Shown: piece after piece, positions 53,926 to 62,788 of the stretch
Numbering within the stretch: the stretch's first letter is position 1
Layout of the letters: each line of letters begins with the position of its first letter
DNA from: RBG-16-66-20 sp035308765
Lineage (GTDB): Bacteria > Pseudomonadota > Gammaproteobacteria > Burkholderiales > SG8-39
Reading direction: 5' to 3'
Assembly (NCBI GenBank): GCA_035308765.1
Contig: DATGGA010000040.1
Location: 1-64,000 of the forward strand
Length of the DNA: 64,000 nt
Notes under the pieces: model-generated
What the model saw: only the letters and a program-made list of their open reading frames with translations
What the model was told of the DNA's origin: nothing
Database searches by the model: none
Program-made: the position numbers and the translations under genes

Positions 53926-55401
53926 TTACCGGGAGCGCCCGCGCAGCGCGACGAACGCCAGCGCCGCGAGCGCGAGCAGCACCGCGGGCCAGTCGCCGAA
54001 GCGCACGTAGGGCGTGGCGCCGCTGTAGCCGCGCGCTTCCAGGTCGAGCCGCACCCGGACGAACTGCTTCGCCTGCAGGCGCACCGTCGCGTCGGGCTCG
54101 ATTGCCGCGGTGATGCCGGTATTGGCCGCGGTGAGGTACATGCGGCCTGTCTCGAGCGCCCGCATACGCGCGATCTGCAGGTGCTGCGCCGGGGCGATGG
54201 AGTCGCCGAACCAGGCGACGTTGGAGATGTTGACCAGCAGCGTCGCCTCGGGGAGCTGGCGGATGATCTCGGCGCCGTATGCATCCTCATAGCAGATGTT
54301 GACCGCCACGAGCTGGCCGGCGACCGGCATCGGGCGCTGCTCCACGCTGCCGCGCGAGAAATCCGACAGCGGGATGGAAAGCATGCGCACGATCCATCCG
54401 AAGCCGGGCGGAACGAATTCGCCGAAAGGCACGAGATGCACCTTGTCATACCTGGCCGAGGGCGACACGCCCAGGCTGACGGCGCTGTTCAGGTAGATTC
54501 CCGGCCCTGTCCGTGCCGGAATGCCGAGCAGCAGATCGCCGTTGTTGCGTATCGCAAACGCCTTCAGGCGTTCGAGGAAAGCGGGCTCAACCTGGTCGAG
54601 AAAGCGGGGCACCGCGGTTTCAGGCAGCACGATCAGGCGCGCGTTGCCGTTCGCGGCGAGGCTCGCGTAGTTTTCCAGCGTGCGCTCGTAGCGCTCCGGG
54701 TCGAATTTCCTTTCCTGCGGCACGTTGCCCTGGAGCAGCGCGACACGGAGCGGCTCTCCCACCGGCGCGGTCCACGCGGTTGCGCGCAGTCCGTAGCCGC
54801 AGGCGAGCAGGAGCACGAGCCCGCCGGCCGCAGGCCAGCGCGCGTGGCCGAGCGCGATGCACCAGGCCAGGCCTGCAGTCACGCCCATCGCCAGCGTCAC
54901 GGCATACACGCCTCCGACCGGCGCGAAACCCGAGAGCAGGTCGTCGATCGCGGCATAGCCGAAGGCGAGCCAGGGGAAACCGGTCAGGAACCAGCTGAGC
55001 GACCATTCGACCAGCATCCAAACGGCAGGGATCAGCAGAACGGCGCGCAGTGCGGCGGGTGCCGCACTGTCCCGCGCGATGCGCGCCTGGATCCAGCCGG
55101 CCAGAGCGGGAAATAGCGCGAGGAAGGCACACCAGCCGAGTGTCGCCGTCGCGGCCAGCGGCATCGGCATGGCACCGAAACGGTTCAGGCTCACGTACAC
55201 CCATGACGCGCCGACGCCATAAAGTCCCAGGCCGAAGCAGAAGCCGAGCTTGAACGCGGCGCGCGGCGTCGCGGCACCGAGCCACAGGTGGATCAGGACG
55301 ACGAGCGCGGCCAGCGTAGCCGGGAAAAGATTGAACGGCGAGAACCCCAGTACCGCCGCCGCGCCGGCCAGCAACGCGACGGCGTACGACAGGCCTTTCA
55401 C
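53926..55401 (-). CDS. lnt: Apolipoprotein N-acyltransferase
   Basis: A 491-residue inner-membrane enzyme that adds the third acyl chain to lipoproteins. About seven hydrophobic helices (mostly residues 5-210) precede a nitrilase-like periplasmic domain with catalytic Glu in LPETAVPRF, Lys in YDKVHLVPFGEFVPP and nucleophile Cys in VNICYEDAYG. A final membrane helix is at the C-terminus. Its start overlaps the corC stop by 4 bp, the usual corC-lnt pairing. Confidence 0.96.
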   Translation of the reverse strand: MKGLSYAVALLAGAAAVLGFSPFNLFPATLAALVVLIHLWLGAATPRAAFKLGFCFGLGLYGVGASWVYVSLNRFGAMPMPLAATATLGWCAFLALFPALAGWIQARIARDSAAPAALRAVLLIPAVWMLVEWSLSWFLTGFPWLAFGYAAIDDLLSGFAPVGGVYAVTLAMGVTAGLAWCIALGHARWPAAGGLVLLLACGYGLRATAWTAPVGEPLRVALLQGNVPQERKFDPERYERTLENYASLAANGNARLIVLPETAVPRFLDQVEPAFLERLKAFAIRNNGDLLLGIPARTGPGIYLNSAVSLGVSPSARYDKVHLVPFGEFVPPGFGWIVRMLSIPLSDFSRGSVEQRPMPVAGQLVAVNICYEDAYGAEIIRQLPEATLLVNISNVAWFGDSIAPAQHLQIARMRALETGRMYLTAANTGITAAIEPDATVRLQAKQFVRVRLDLEARGYSGATPYVRFGDWPAVLLALAALAFVALRGRSR

Positions 55402-56222
55402 GCCTTGGGTTTATCCACGATCAGGGTGTAGAGGCGCCGGCTGTCGGCGCGCAGCACCTGGAACTTGAGGCCGGCGATGGCGAGCGTTTCGCCGCGCCTG
55501 GGCAGGCGGCCGAGATGCGCGATGACCAGGCCAGCCACGGTGTCGTGCTCCTCGTCGGAAAAGCTTGTGCCGAAGGCGGTGTTGAAATCGGCGATCTGGG
55601 TCATCGCCTTGACGCGGAAACGCCCGCCCGGCTCGGGCAGGATGTTGTCGCTCGCCTCGTCGAAATCGTATTCGTCCTCGATGTCGCCGACGATCTGCTC
55701 CAGCACGTCCTCGATGGTCACCAGGCCGGCGACGCCCCCGTACTCGTCGGCCACGATCGCCATGTGGTTGCGGCTGGCGCGGAATTCGCGCAGCAGCACG
55801 TTGAGGCGCTTGGATTCGGGCACGAAGATGGCGGGCCTCAGCATCTCGCGCACGTTGAACTGCTCTTCGCCCGCGTAGTGCCGCAGCAGGTCCTTGGCGA
55901 GCAGCACGCCGATCACGTCGTCGCGGTTCTGCCCGATCACCGGGAAGCGCGAGTGCGCGGTGCCGATCACCAGCGTGATGAACTTCTCCACCGGCTCGTT
56001 GATGTCGATCACGTCCATCTGCGCGCGCGGAATCATGATGTCGCGCACCTGCATCTCGGAGACGGTGAGCGCGCCCTCGGCGATCGACAGCGCATCGGCA
56101 TCGAGCAGGTTCCGCTGGTAGGCCGAGCGCAGCAGCTGCACCAGGCTGGCGCGATCCGCGGGCTCGCGCAGGATCAGCGCGGAGAGGCGCTCAAGCAGGG
56201 TCGGGCGGGCGGGGGCGGTCAT
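55398..56222 (-). CDS. corC: CorC/HlyC-type CBS-domain protein
   Basis: A 274-residue soluble protein with a CBS-domain pair (about 65-185: VRDIMIPRAQMDVID ... VADEYGGVAGLVTIEDVLEQIVGDIEDEYD) and a C-terminal transporter-associated CorC_HlyC domain. It is linked to Mg2+/Co2+ efflux and membrane homeostasis. There is no membrane-spanning DUF21 part, so this is the short CorC (YbeX) form that accompanies ybeY, ybeZ and lnt. Confidence 0.93.
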   Translation of the reverse strand: MTAPARPTLLERLSALILREPADRASLVQLLRSAYQRNLLDADALSIAEGALTVSEMQVRDIMIPRAQMDVIDINEPVEKFITLVIGTAHSRFPVIGQNRDDVIGVLLAKDLLRHYAGEEQFNVREMLRPAIFVPESKRLNVLLREFRASRNHMAIVADEYGGVAGLVTIEDVLEQIVGDIEDEYDFDEASDNILPEPGGRFRVKAMTQIADFNTAFGTSFSDEEHDTVAGLVIAHLGRLPRRGETLAIAGLKFQVLRADSRRLYTLIVDKPKA

Positions 56223-56255
56223 CGCGGGCGGGAAGGTCTATTTTACAGGCGCATT

Positions 56256-56702
56256 TTACGAATACGGATCGCCGAACCCGAGCTGCCGCAGGATGCGAAT
56301 TTCCGCGCGCTCCATGCGCGCCGCGTCGCTGTAGCGCAGGTGATCGTGGCCGCGCAGATGCAGGATGCCGTGCACCACGAGATGCGCGTAATGTGCCCGC
56401 AGGCTTTTGCCTTGCTGCCTGGCTTCTCCTGAAATCACCGGATGGCACAGCACGATGTCGCCGTGGCGCGGGCCGTAGGAGAACGAGAGCACGTTGGTGG
56501 CGTAGTTCCGCTTGCGAAAGGTGCTGTTGAGCAAGCGGCCTTCCGCGGCCCCCACCACGCGCAGCGTTACTTGCGCCCCGGGCGGCGTGGCTGCGAGCGC
56601 GTATTTGCGAAGCAGGGCGGCGGCCGGCGCCGCGCCGACCGCGCGCTGGACCACGACCTTACTTCGGGGGCGGCGTTTCTTCAGCGTGCTTTTCGTAGGC
56701 AT
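56256..56702 (-). CDS. ybeY: Endoribonuclease/rRNA maturation factor YbeY
   Basis: A 148-residue zinc metalloprotein required for 16S rRNA 3' processing and ribosome quality control. The metal-binding motif HGILHLRGHDH is complete, preceded by FRKRNYATNVLSFSY. The start is ambiguous. ATG 56702 gives a basic 16-residue N-terminal extension and overlaps the phoH 3' end by 44 bp. A GTG at 56654, just after the phoH stop, would give a length closer to minimal family members. Confidence 0.92.
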   Translation of the reverse strand: MPTKSTLKKRRPRSKVVVQRAVGAAPAAALLRKYALAATPPGAQVTLRVVGAAEGRLLNSTFRKRNYATNVLSFSYGPRHGDIVLCHPVISGEARQQGKSLRAHYAHLVVHGILHLRGHDHLRYSDAARMERAEIRILRQLGFGDPYS

Positions 56703-57624
56703 CGATGATGCGCGCCACCAGCGGGTGGCGCACGACGTCGGCGGCGGTGAAGTCCGTGAAAGCGATGCCGCGCACCTCCGCGAGGATGCGGCGCGCTTCG
56801 ATCAGGCCGCTTTTCTGTCCGCGTCCCAGGTCGATCTGCGTCACGTCTCCGGTGACCACCGCCTTGGCGCCGAAACCGATGCGCGTCAGGAACATCTTCA
56901 TCTGCTCCGGCGTGGTGTTCTGCGCTTCGTCGAGGATGACGAAGGCGTGGTTGAGCGTGCGCCCGCGCATGTAGGCGAGCGGCGCCAGCTCGATGGTGCC
57001 GCGTTCGAGCAGCTTCGCCGTCTTGTCGAAGCCGGCGAGGTCGTAGAGCGCGTCGTACAGCGGACGCAGGTAGGGATCGACCTTCTGCGCCAGGTCCCCG
57101 GGCAGGAATCCGAGCCGCTCGCCGGCCTCGACCGCGGGCCGCACCAGCACGATGCGCTTCACCTGGTCGCGCTCCAGCGCGTCCACCGCGCAGGCGACCG
57201 CCAGATAGGTCTTGCCGGTGCCGGCCGGCCCGATGCCGAGGGTGATGTCGTGCGCCAGGATGCTTTCTATGTACTGCACCTGATGCGGCGTACGGCCGCG
57301 CAACTCCGTGCGCCGGGTGAGCAGCGGCGATTTTCCTTCCTCCTTCTTCAAGGGATCTTTACTGGAAATCTCGGCCAGGCCGAGCTGCACGTCGTCGACG
57401 GAGAGTTCGTCAACCGCCTTGTCGTAGAACAATTCGATGGCGCGCGCCGCGCGCTGCGCCTGGTCGCGCTCGCCGCGCACGGAGAAGCGCGCGCCGCGCC
57501 GCGCGATTTCGACGTCCAGCGCGGTCTCGATCTGGCGCAGGTTCGCATCCAGCGCGCCGCACAGCCGCGCCAGGCGCCGGTTGTCCAGCGGGTCGAGCCT
57601 GAACTCGACTGGCTTAACCCGCAT
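56659..57624 (-). CDS. ybeZ: PhoH family ATPase (YbeZ)
   Basis: A 321-residue PhoH-like P-loop ATPase. Walker A is GPAGTGKTYLAV, and the family blocks VRPAVEAGERLGFLPGDLAQKVDPYLRPLYDAL (residues split over about 165-200), FVILDEAQNTTPEQMKMFLTRIG and VVTGDVTQIDLG follow. Predicted to cooperate with YbeY in RNA metabolism. An N-terminal KH-like region of about 100 residues precedes the ATPase. It overlaps miaB by 11 bp. Confidence 0.94.
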   Translation of the reverse strand: MRVKPVEFRLDPLDNRRLARLCGALDANLRQIETALDVEIARRGARFSVRGERDQAQRAARAIELFYDKAVDELSVDDVQLGLAEISSKDPLKKEEGKSPLLTRRTELRGRTPHQVQYIESILAHDITLGIGPAGTGKTYLAVACAVDALERDQVKRIVLVRPAVEAGERLGFLPGDLAQKVDPYLRPLYDALYDLAGFDKTAKLLERGTIELAPLAYMRGRTLNHAFVILDEAQNTTPEQMKMFLTRIGFGAKAVVTGDVTQIDLGRGQKSGLIEARRILAEVRGIAFTDFTAADVVRHPLVARIIDAYEKHAEETPPPK

Positions 57625-58942
57625 TCAGCAATTCGCCGCGCAGGGAGTGATGGCGCGCTTCCGTGATCCGCACGCTCGCGAAGGCGCGCGCCAATGCGCT
57701 GCTGCCCGGGAAATTTACCGTCCGGTTGTTGCTGGTGCGCGCGGCGAGTTCCGCGGGGTTTCTCCTCGAAGGGCCTTCCACCAGCACTTGCTGGATGGTC
57801 CCCACCATGGACTCGCTCACTGCGCGGGCCTGCGCTTCAAGCTGCGCCTGCAGCCGCCGCAGCCGCTCCTGTTTCTCGGCAAGCGGGGTAGTGTCGCTCA
57901 GTTCGGCGGCAGGCGTGCCCGGACGCGGGCTGTAGAGGAAAGAGAAGGAATCATCGAACTGCAGCTCGCGGGCGAGGACAAGCGTGGCCTCGAAATCGGC
58001 TTCGGTTTCGCCCGGAAAGCCGACGATGAAATCCGAGGAGATGCTGATGCCGGGCTTTGCCTTGCGCAGCCGGCGGATGATGGAGCGGTACTCGAGCGAG
58101 GTGTAGCCCCGCTTCATCGCCGCCAGTACCCGGTCCGAGCCCGACTGGACGGGAAGGTGCACGTGGGCAGCGAGCGCGGGCAGCTCTGCATGGGCGTCAA
58201 TCAACCGCTGCGTGAATTCGCGCGGATGCGAGGTGGTATAGCGAATGCGCTCAATTCCTTGAATTTCATTTATATAAAAAAGTAATTCTGCAAAATCCTG
58301 CGCCACTCCATCGATGTCACCGCGCCAGGCGTTGACGTTCTGTCCCAGCAGCGTCACTTCCTTCACGCCCTGCGCCGCCAGGCCGGCAATCTCGGCGACG
58401 ATGTCGTCGAAGGGGCGCGAAAATTCCGGGCCCCGGGTGTAGGGCACGACGCAGAAGCTGCAGTATTTGCTGCAGCCTTCCATGATCGAGATGAAAGCCG
58501 ATCCGCCCCCGGTGCGCGCAGGCGGCAGGCGGTCGAACTTTTCGATTTCGGGGAAACTCACATCTACCTGCGGCAGGCCGCTCGCGCGCCGGCGCGCCAG
58601 CAGTTCGGGCAGGCGGTGCAGCGTCTGCGGGCCGAACACCACATCCACATACGGCGCGCGCTCGACGATGGCGCCGCCTTCCTGGCTGGCGACGCAGCCG
58701 CCGACCGCGATCATGAGCGCGGGATTGGCCTGCTTCAGGTGCTTGACGCGGCCCAGGTCGGCGAACACCTTCTCCTGCGCCTTCTCGCGCACCGAGCAGG
58801 TGTTGAAGACGATGACGTCCGCTTCCTCGGCGTTCTCAGCCGGCGACAATCCCTCGGATTCAGCGAGCACGTCGGAAATTTTTTCCGAATCGTACTCGTT
58901 CATCTGGCAGCCGAAAGTGCGGATAAAGAGCTTGCCTTGCAT
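57614..58942 (-). CDS. miaB: tRNA-2-methylthio-N6-dimethylallyladenosine synthase
   Basis: A 442-residue radical-SAM methylthiotransferase that modifies A37 of tRNAs reading UNN codons. The N-terminal cluster ligands are Cys12 (FGCQMNEYDS), the Cys in FNTCSVREKAQ, and the Cys in GGCVASQEG. The radical-SAM motif is CSKYCSFC, and a C-terminal TRAM domain follows. A short stretch at about 58251-58299 is strikingly AT-rich; one 60-base line there has 35% GC by hand count and uses TTA, ATA, CAA and AAT codons otherwise rare here. The frame is intact. Confidence 0.96.
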   Translation of the reverse strand: MQGKLFIRTFGCQMNEYDSEKISDVLAESEGLSPAENAEEADVIVFNTCSVREKAQEKVFADLGRVKHLKQANPALMIAVGGCVASQEGGAIVERAPYVDVVFGPQTLHRLPELLARRRASGLPQVDVSFPEIEKFDRLPPARTGGGSAFISIMEGCSKYCSFCVVPYTRGPEFSRPFDDIVAEIAGLAAQGVKEVTLLGQNVNAWRGDIDGVAQDFAELLFYINEIQGIERIRYTTSHPREFTQRLIDAHAELPALAAHVHLPVQSGSDRVLAAMKRGYTSLEYRSIIRRLRKAKPGISISSDFIVGFPGETEADFEATLVLARELQFDDSFSFLYSPRPGTPAAELSDTTPLAEKQERLRRLQAQLEAQARAVSESMVGTIQQVLVEGPSRRNPAELAARTSNNRTVNFPGSSALARAFASVRITEARHHSLRGELLNAG

Positions 58943-58978
58943 GAAGGAGGAACGCGGCGGCGCCGGCGGAAGGCGCGG

Positions 58979-59332
58979 TCAGGTCTTCGGATCCGGCTGC
59001 GCCGCTTCCTGCGGCGTGAGGATCCAGACGCGCGTGACCAGGCCGAGGCGGTCTACCAGGTATTTGACGAGGATGCCGGGCGGAATCGCCGTGGGAACGA
59101 TGAGCAGGTTGCCGGCGTCGCGGATCTGCGCGCCCGGCGCCAGGGAAACCTGCTTGCCGTTGAGCTGGACCGTCATTGCCTGCACGTGGCTCATCACGCC
59201 GCGCTTTGCCTCGGGCGGGATGGTCCGGACCTGCAGCTGCGCCTCTGCCGGGAAGGACGGCACTAGCGCCGTGGCCGCTGTCAGAGCCAGGGCGAGAGCC
59301 AAAACGAGAGCAGGAAGAGGGCGGCGGATCAT
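58979..59332 (-). CDS. Small secreted protein of unknown function
   Basis: A 117-residue protein I do not recognise. The N-terminus is a clear signal peptide (MIRRPLPALVLALALALTAATA, cleavage likely after FPAEA). The mature part is about 85 residues (QLQVRTIPPEAKRGVMSHVQAMTVQLNGKQVSLAPGAQIRD...), beta-rich, with no Cys. The ATG at 59332 is chosen because the signal peptide begins there. It lies 24 bp downstream of tRNA-Met on the same strand and 36 bp before miaB, so it may share a transcript with either. Confidence 0.72.
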   Translation of the reverse strand: MIRRPLPALVLALALALTAATALVPSFPAEAQLQVRTIPPEAKRGVMSHVQAMTVQLNGKQVSLAPGAQIRDAGNLLIVPTAIPPGILVKYLVDRLGLVTRVWILTPQEAAQPDPKT

Positions 59333-59356
59333 TAGGCCAGTGTACCGAAAAGGAAA

Positions 59357-59433
59357 TGGTGGCGAATCAGGGACTCGAACCCCGGACAAACGGATTATGA
59401 TTCCGCTGCTCTAACCAGCTGAGCTAATTCGCC
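59357..59433 (-). tRNA. tRNA-Met (anticodon CAT, elongator type)
   Basis: Read on the minus strand, a 77-nt cloverleaf with CCA. The acceptor pairs GGCGAAT with ATTCGCC, the D arm is GCTC AGCTGGTTA GAGC, and the anticodon loop ATCATAA gives CAT. The T arm is CCGGG GTTCGAG TCCCTG-like. A tRNA-Ile2 (lysidine-modified CAT) is the main alternative, but the acceptor and anticodon arm resemble elongator Met. It is not an initiator because the anticodon stem lacks the three G-C pairs. Confidence 0.9.
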
Positions 59434-59449
59434 CCGGTGAAGGCTGCGG

Positions 59450-59478
59450 ATTTTCGCTTAAAAACGGCTTCAAGTCAA
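59450..59478 (-). promoter_or_regulatory. sigma70 promoter for tRNA-Met
   Basis: On the minus strand, TTGACT (59473-59478) and GAAAAT (59450-59455) are separated by exactly 17 bp. The predicted start lies about 10 bp before the tRNA 5' end. The spacer is AT-rich relative to the surroundings. Confidence 0.6.
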
Positions 59479-59508
59479 AGAGTTGACCGTGAGTTGAAAG
59501 GCGGCCCC

Positions 59509-60711
59509 GTGAGCACTCAAAGCGCGTTCGAGATTGCGATCGTCGGCGGAGCGGTGGTTGGCGCCGCGGCCGCGCGCGCGCTGGGCTGCGGCCCGCGCGG
59601 CGCTCGCGTGGCGCTGATTTCGCAGGAGCCGCGGCCCGCGATGCCCGATCCGGCGGCCGCGGATTTCGACGCGCGCGTATACGCGATCAGTCCCGCCAAC
59701 GCCGGTTTCCTCGCGCAGCTCGGCGCCTGGAGCGCGATTCCGGAAGCGCGCGTGACGCCGGTGCGCTCCATGCGCGTGTATGGCGACGATGGCGAATCGC
59801 TGATCGAATTCGATGCTTACCGCAGCGGCTGCAGCGAGCTCGCCTGGATCGTCGAGGACCGCTGGCTGCAGGAGTCGTTGTGGCGCCGGCTCGAGAGCCA
59901 GGACGGGCTGTCGTTTTTCCATTCCGCCTCCGTTCAGGCGCTGGAGATCGCGCTAACGCATGCGGGCGTGCTTCTCGAGGACGGCCGCGAACTGACCGCA
60001 AAGCTCGTGGTCGGCGCCGATGGCGCGCGCTCCTTCGTGCGTGAACAGGCCGGCATCGCGAGCGAAGAGCAAGCCTATGCGCAGACCGCGGTGGTGGCGA
60101 ATTTCCGCTGCAGCAGGCCGCACCGCAATGCCGCGTTTCAATGGTTTCAGGGCGGACGGCAGGGAGGCGCGGTGCTTGCACTGCTACCTCTGCCAGGGAA
60201 TCACGTCTCGATGGTGTGGTCCGCCGGCAACGCTGCGGCGGCGCGCCTGCTTACGCTCGATGCCGGTGCGCTGGCGGCGGAAGTTACCAATGCCACGCAC
60301 CGCGTCGTGGGCGAACTAGCGCTGACGACGCCGCAGCGCGGCTTTCCGTTGCAGCGGCTGGCGGCGCGGCGTCTGGTCGCGCCGCGCGTCGCGCTCGCTG
60401 GAGACGCCGCGCATGTGATCCATCCGCTCGCCGGCCAGGGCGCCAACCTGGGATTGCAGGATGCCCGCCTGCTCGCCGTCACGGTCTGCGGCCGCGAACC
60501 GGGCCGTGATCCCGGCGACCAAAGGTTGCTGCGCCGGTACGAGCGGTCGCGCGCCGAGGATATACTGACCATGCGCGCGGCTGTACATGGCCTGTTCCGG
60601 CTGTTCGATGCGCGCGGGGCGGCCGTTTCGCGGCTGCGCAACGCGGGATTGAACCTTGCGGACCGGATGCCGGTCTTAAAGAACCTTTTGATGCGCCACG
60701 CGATGGACTGA
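59509..60711 (+). CDS. UbiH/UbiI/UbiF-family FAD-dependent hydroxylase
   Basis: A 400-residue flavoprotein monooxygenase of the ubiquinone hydroxylase family. The FAD fold is IVGGAVVGAAAARALG, the DG motif is VVGADGARSFVRE, and the second FAD motif is the canonical GDAAHVIHPLAGQGANLGLQDARLL. It is distinct from the UbiH-type protein at 38826-39884, so it probably hydroxylates a different ring carbon (UbiI or UbiF-like). The start is GTG 59509 with AAAGG about 9 bp before; an earlier GTG at 59437 would overlap the tRNA-Met promoter. It is 8 bp upstream of dsbC. Confidence 0.9.
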   Translation: MSTQSAFEIAIVGGAVVGAAAARALGCGPRGARVALISQEPRPAMPDPAAADFDARVYAISPANAGFLAQLGAWSAIPEARVTPVRSMRVYGDDGESLIEFDAYRSGCSELAWIVEDRWLQESLWRRLESQDGLSFFHSASVQALEIALTHAGVLLEDGRELTAKLVVGADGARSFVREQAGIASEEQAYAQTAVVANFRCSRPHRNAAFQWFQGGRQGGAVLALLPLPGNHVSMVWSAGNAAAARLLTLDAGALAAEVTNATHRVVGELALTTPQRGFPLQRLAARRLVAPRVALAGDAAHVIHPLAGQGANLGLQDARLLAVTVCGREPGRDPGDQRLLRRYERSRAEDILTMRAAVHGLFRLFDARGAAVSRLRNAGLNLADRMPVLKNLLMRHAMD

Positions 60712-60719
60712 AACCGACG

Positions 60720-61451
60720 ATGCGAATTTTTTCTCTTGTTCTTGCCGCCCTGTTTTTCTCGCTGCCGGCGCTTGCCGACGAGGTGCAGATCCGCCAGGCA
60801 ATCGAAGCCAAGCTGGGCGGAGTCAAGGTTGATGGGGTGCAGGAAACGCCGGTGCCGGGAATTTTCGAGGTGCGCTTTCAGTCGCGCGACGGCCCCCAGA
60901 TCGTCTACACCGACGCGCTCGGCACCTACCTGTTCAGCGGCAGCATGATCGAGGTGAAGAGCGGCCGTGACCTCACCGAGGAACGGTTGCTGAAACTCAC
61001 GGCGATCGAATTCAAATCGTTGCCGCTGGACATGGCGGTCAAAATTCAGCGCGGCAACGGCAGGCGCACGCTAGCGATGTTCTCGGATCCGTATTGCCCG
61101 TACTGCCGCAGGCTGGAGCAGGCCTTGCTGCAGCTTGACGACATTACCGTGTACGTCTTCATGTACCCCGTCATCCGCCCCGATAACATTGATCAGTCGC
61201 GCGCGGTATGGTGCTCCAAGGACCGCGCGAAGGCCTGGCTGGACCTCGCTGCCTCCGACCGCCCGAAGGTGCCTACGGCCGGCCCAAGCTGCGCCAATCC
61301 GGTCGACAAGGTACTGGAGCTCGGGCGATCGCTGCGCGTAAGGGGCACGCCGACGCTTTTCTTCGCCAACGGCGAGCGTGCGGGCGGCGGCATGGAACTC
61401 GCGGCGCTGCGCGCCAAGCTCGACGAAGTCGCGAAGCAGACCAAGAAGTGA
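60720..61451 (+). CDS. dsbC: Thiol:disulfide isomerase DsbC
   Basis: A 243-residue periplasmic isomerase that corrects wrong disulfides. The signal peptide is residues 1-19 (LPALADE). The N-terminal dimerisation domain (about 20-80) precedes a thioredoxin fold with the active site CPYC (Cys126 and Cys129) in MFSDPYCPYC and cis-Pro in VRGTPTLFF. A second Cys pair, Cys165 and Cys191, is probably structural. LptD in this window is a likely client in general terms. It converges on mltA with a 1-bp gap. Confidence 0.95.
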   Translation: MRIFSLVLAALFFSLPALADEVQIRQAIEAKLGGVKVDGVQETPVPGIFEVRFQSRDGPQIVYTDALGTYLFSGSMIEVKSGRDLTEERLLKLTAIEFKSLPLDMAVKIQRGNGRRTLAMFSDPYCPYCRRLEQALLQLDDITVYVFMYPVIRPDNIDQSRAVWCSKDRAKAWLDLAASDRPKVPTAGPSCANPVDKVLELGRSLRVRGTPTLFFANGERAGGGMELAALRAKLDEVAKQTKK

Positions 61452-61452
61452 T

Positions 61453-62682
61453 CTAGGGTCTGGGCAGCGCTTCGTCGCGCGGCCAGAGTATCCACATGCG
61501 GCCCTGCTGGCGCATGCGCCCGGCAAGCATGCCGGCTTCGTTTCCGGTTCCCCAGTAAAAATCCGCGCGTCCGGCGCCGCGGATGGCGCCCCCTGTGTCC
61601 TGCGCGGCCATCAGCCGCTGCAGCGGCTGCTGCGAAAGAGGCATGGTGGTGGCGAGAAACACCGGAGCACCCAGCGGCACCGTGCGCGCGTCCACCGCGA
61701 GGCTGTAGCCGGCGGTAAGTGGCGCACCCAGCGCACCGATGGGTCCGTCCGGCGCGCCCCCGGTTTCCACGGCCGGCAGCTCGCGGAAGAATACGTAGCT
61801 CGGATTGAAGTCCAGTACCTCGCGCAGCTTGCGCGGATTGGCGGCGGCCCAGGCCTTGATGCCTTGCATCGAGGCCTGGTCGAGCGTCATTTCGCGGCGC
61901 TCCACGAGAATGCGGCCGATAGAGCGGTAGGGGTGGCCGTTCTGGTCGGCGTAGCCCAGGTGCACGCGCCCGCCCGCGGCGAACTCGACCCAGCCCGAGC
62001 CCTGAATCTGCAGGAAGAGCAGCTCGACTGGATCCTCGACCCAAGCCAGTACCGGCGCGCGGAACGCGTCCATGCCCTCTATCTGGGCGCGCGTCCAGTA
62101 GGGCAGCACGCGGCTGCCCTCGATGCGTCCGCGCAGGCGCAGCCCCTTGAGTTCCGGATTGACGCTCTCCAGTTCCACCGCGACCAGGTCTTCCGGCACG
62201 CCATAGACCGGATACCGGTAACGATCGCTGCGGGTGCGGCTGCCCTGCAGGATCGGTTCGTAGTAGCCCGTGATCGTGCCTTCGGCGCCGCCGCTGGCCG
62301 GTATCACCGACCAGGCGCTGAACGTCGTCTCGACGAAGCGTCGCGCCGCGTTCTCGTCGTTTGCGGGAACCGCCAGCGCGGCGTCGCAGGCGCGGCGCAG
62401 CGGATGCGACGCCGCGATCCAGGAGCAGCCGGCGGCGAAGGCGCGCACCCCTGGCGCCATGGCGGCCGCCTGCCAGCCTGGAATGGCAGTAAACGGCGAT
62501 TGCTGATACCCGGTTTCGGCGGGTCCCGCCGGCGCCGGGCATTGCGGGCACTCGGCGCATGCCGCAGGCGCGCAGGCGCGTTGCGGCGGCGATGGAGGAA
62601 CCTCGGCGCAACCGGCAGCGATTAGAATCGCCATCAACCCGGACAGCCGGGCGAGCGGAAAGGCGCGAACCATGTGGGTCAT
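61453..62682 (-). CDS. mltA: Membrane-bound lytic murein transglycosylase A
   Basis: A 409-residue lipoprotein that cleaves the MurNAc-GlcNAc bond to give 1,6-anhydroMurNAc products, which feed the recycling route that includes AmgK and MurU. A lipoprotein signal ends LIAAGC (Cys25). The MltA domain contains TGYYEPILQGSRT, LFLQIQGSGWVEF and the C-terminal 3D domain with AQDTGGAIRGAGRADFYWGTG. ATGs at 62682 and 62673 both fit; the first is used. Its 5' end overlaps the start of the 38-residue gene on the other strand. Confidence 0.94.
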   Translation of the reverse strand: MTHMVRAFPLARLSGLMAILIAAGCAEVPPSPPQRACAPAACAECPQCPAPAGPAETGYQQSPFTAIPGWQAAAMAPGVRAFAAGCSWIAASHPLRRACDAALAVPANDENAARRFVETTFSAWSVIPASGGAEGTITGYYEPILQGSRTRSDRYRYPVYGVPEDLVAVELESVNPELKGLRLRGRIEGSRVLPYWTRAQIEGMDAFRAPVLAWVEDPVELLFLQIQGSGWVEFAAGGRVHLGYADQNGHPYRSIGRILVERREMTLDQASMQGIKAWAAANPRKLREVLDFNPSYVFFRELPAVETGGAPDGPIGALGAPLTAGYSLAVDARTVPLGAPVFLATTMPLSQQPLQRLMAAQDTGGAIRGAGRADFYWGTGNEAGMLAGRMRQQGRMWILWPRDEALPRP

Positions 62683-62788
62683 TTATGTCGAAATGGGCGT
62701 GGCGCTGGCGCTGTTGATTCTAATCGTCTGGTGGACCTGGCCGGCGAAGCGCCCGGACGAGGCGTCGAAGGACGATTCGAAGCCGTGA
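62672..62788 (+). CDS. 38-residue single-span membrane protein coupled to the K+ channel
   Basis: A very small reading frame of 38 codons: a short N-terminus (MWVIYVEM), one hydrophobic helix of about 17 residues rich in Leu, Ile and Val, a WWTWP boundary, then a charged tail (AKRPDEASKDDSKP). The topology looks like a real single-pass membrane peptide. Its TGA overlaps the channel gene GTG start (GTGA), the coupling used throughout this window. Its 5' end overlaps mltA divergently by 11 bp. No name is recognised. It may be a channel-associated regulatory peptide, which is inference from position. Confidence 0.6.
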   Translation: MWVIYVEMGVALALLILIVWWTWPAKRPDEASKDDSKP

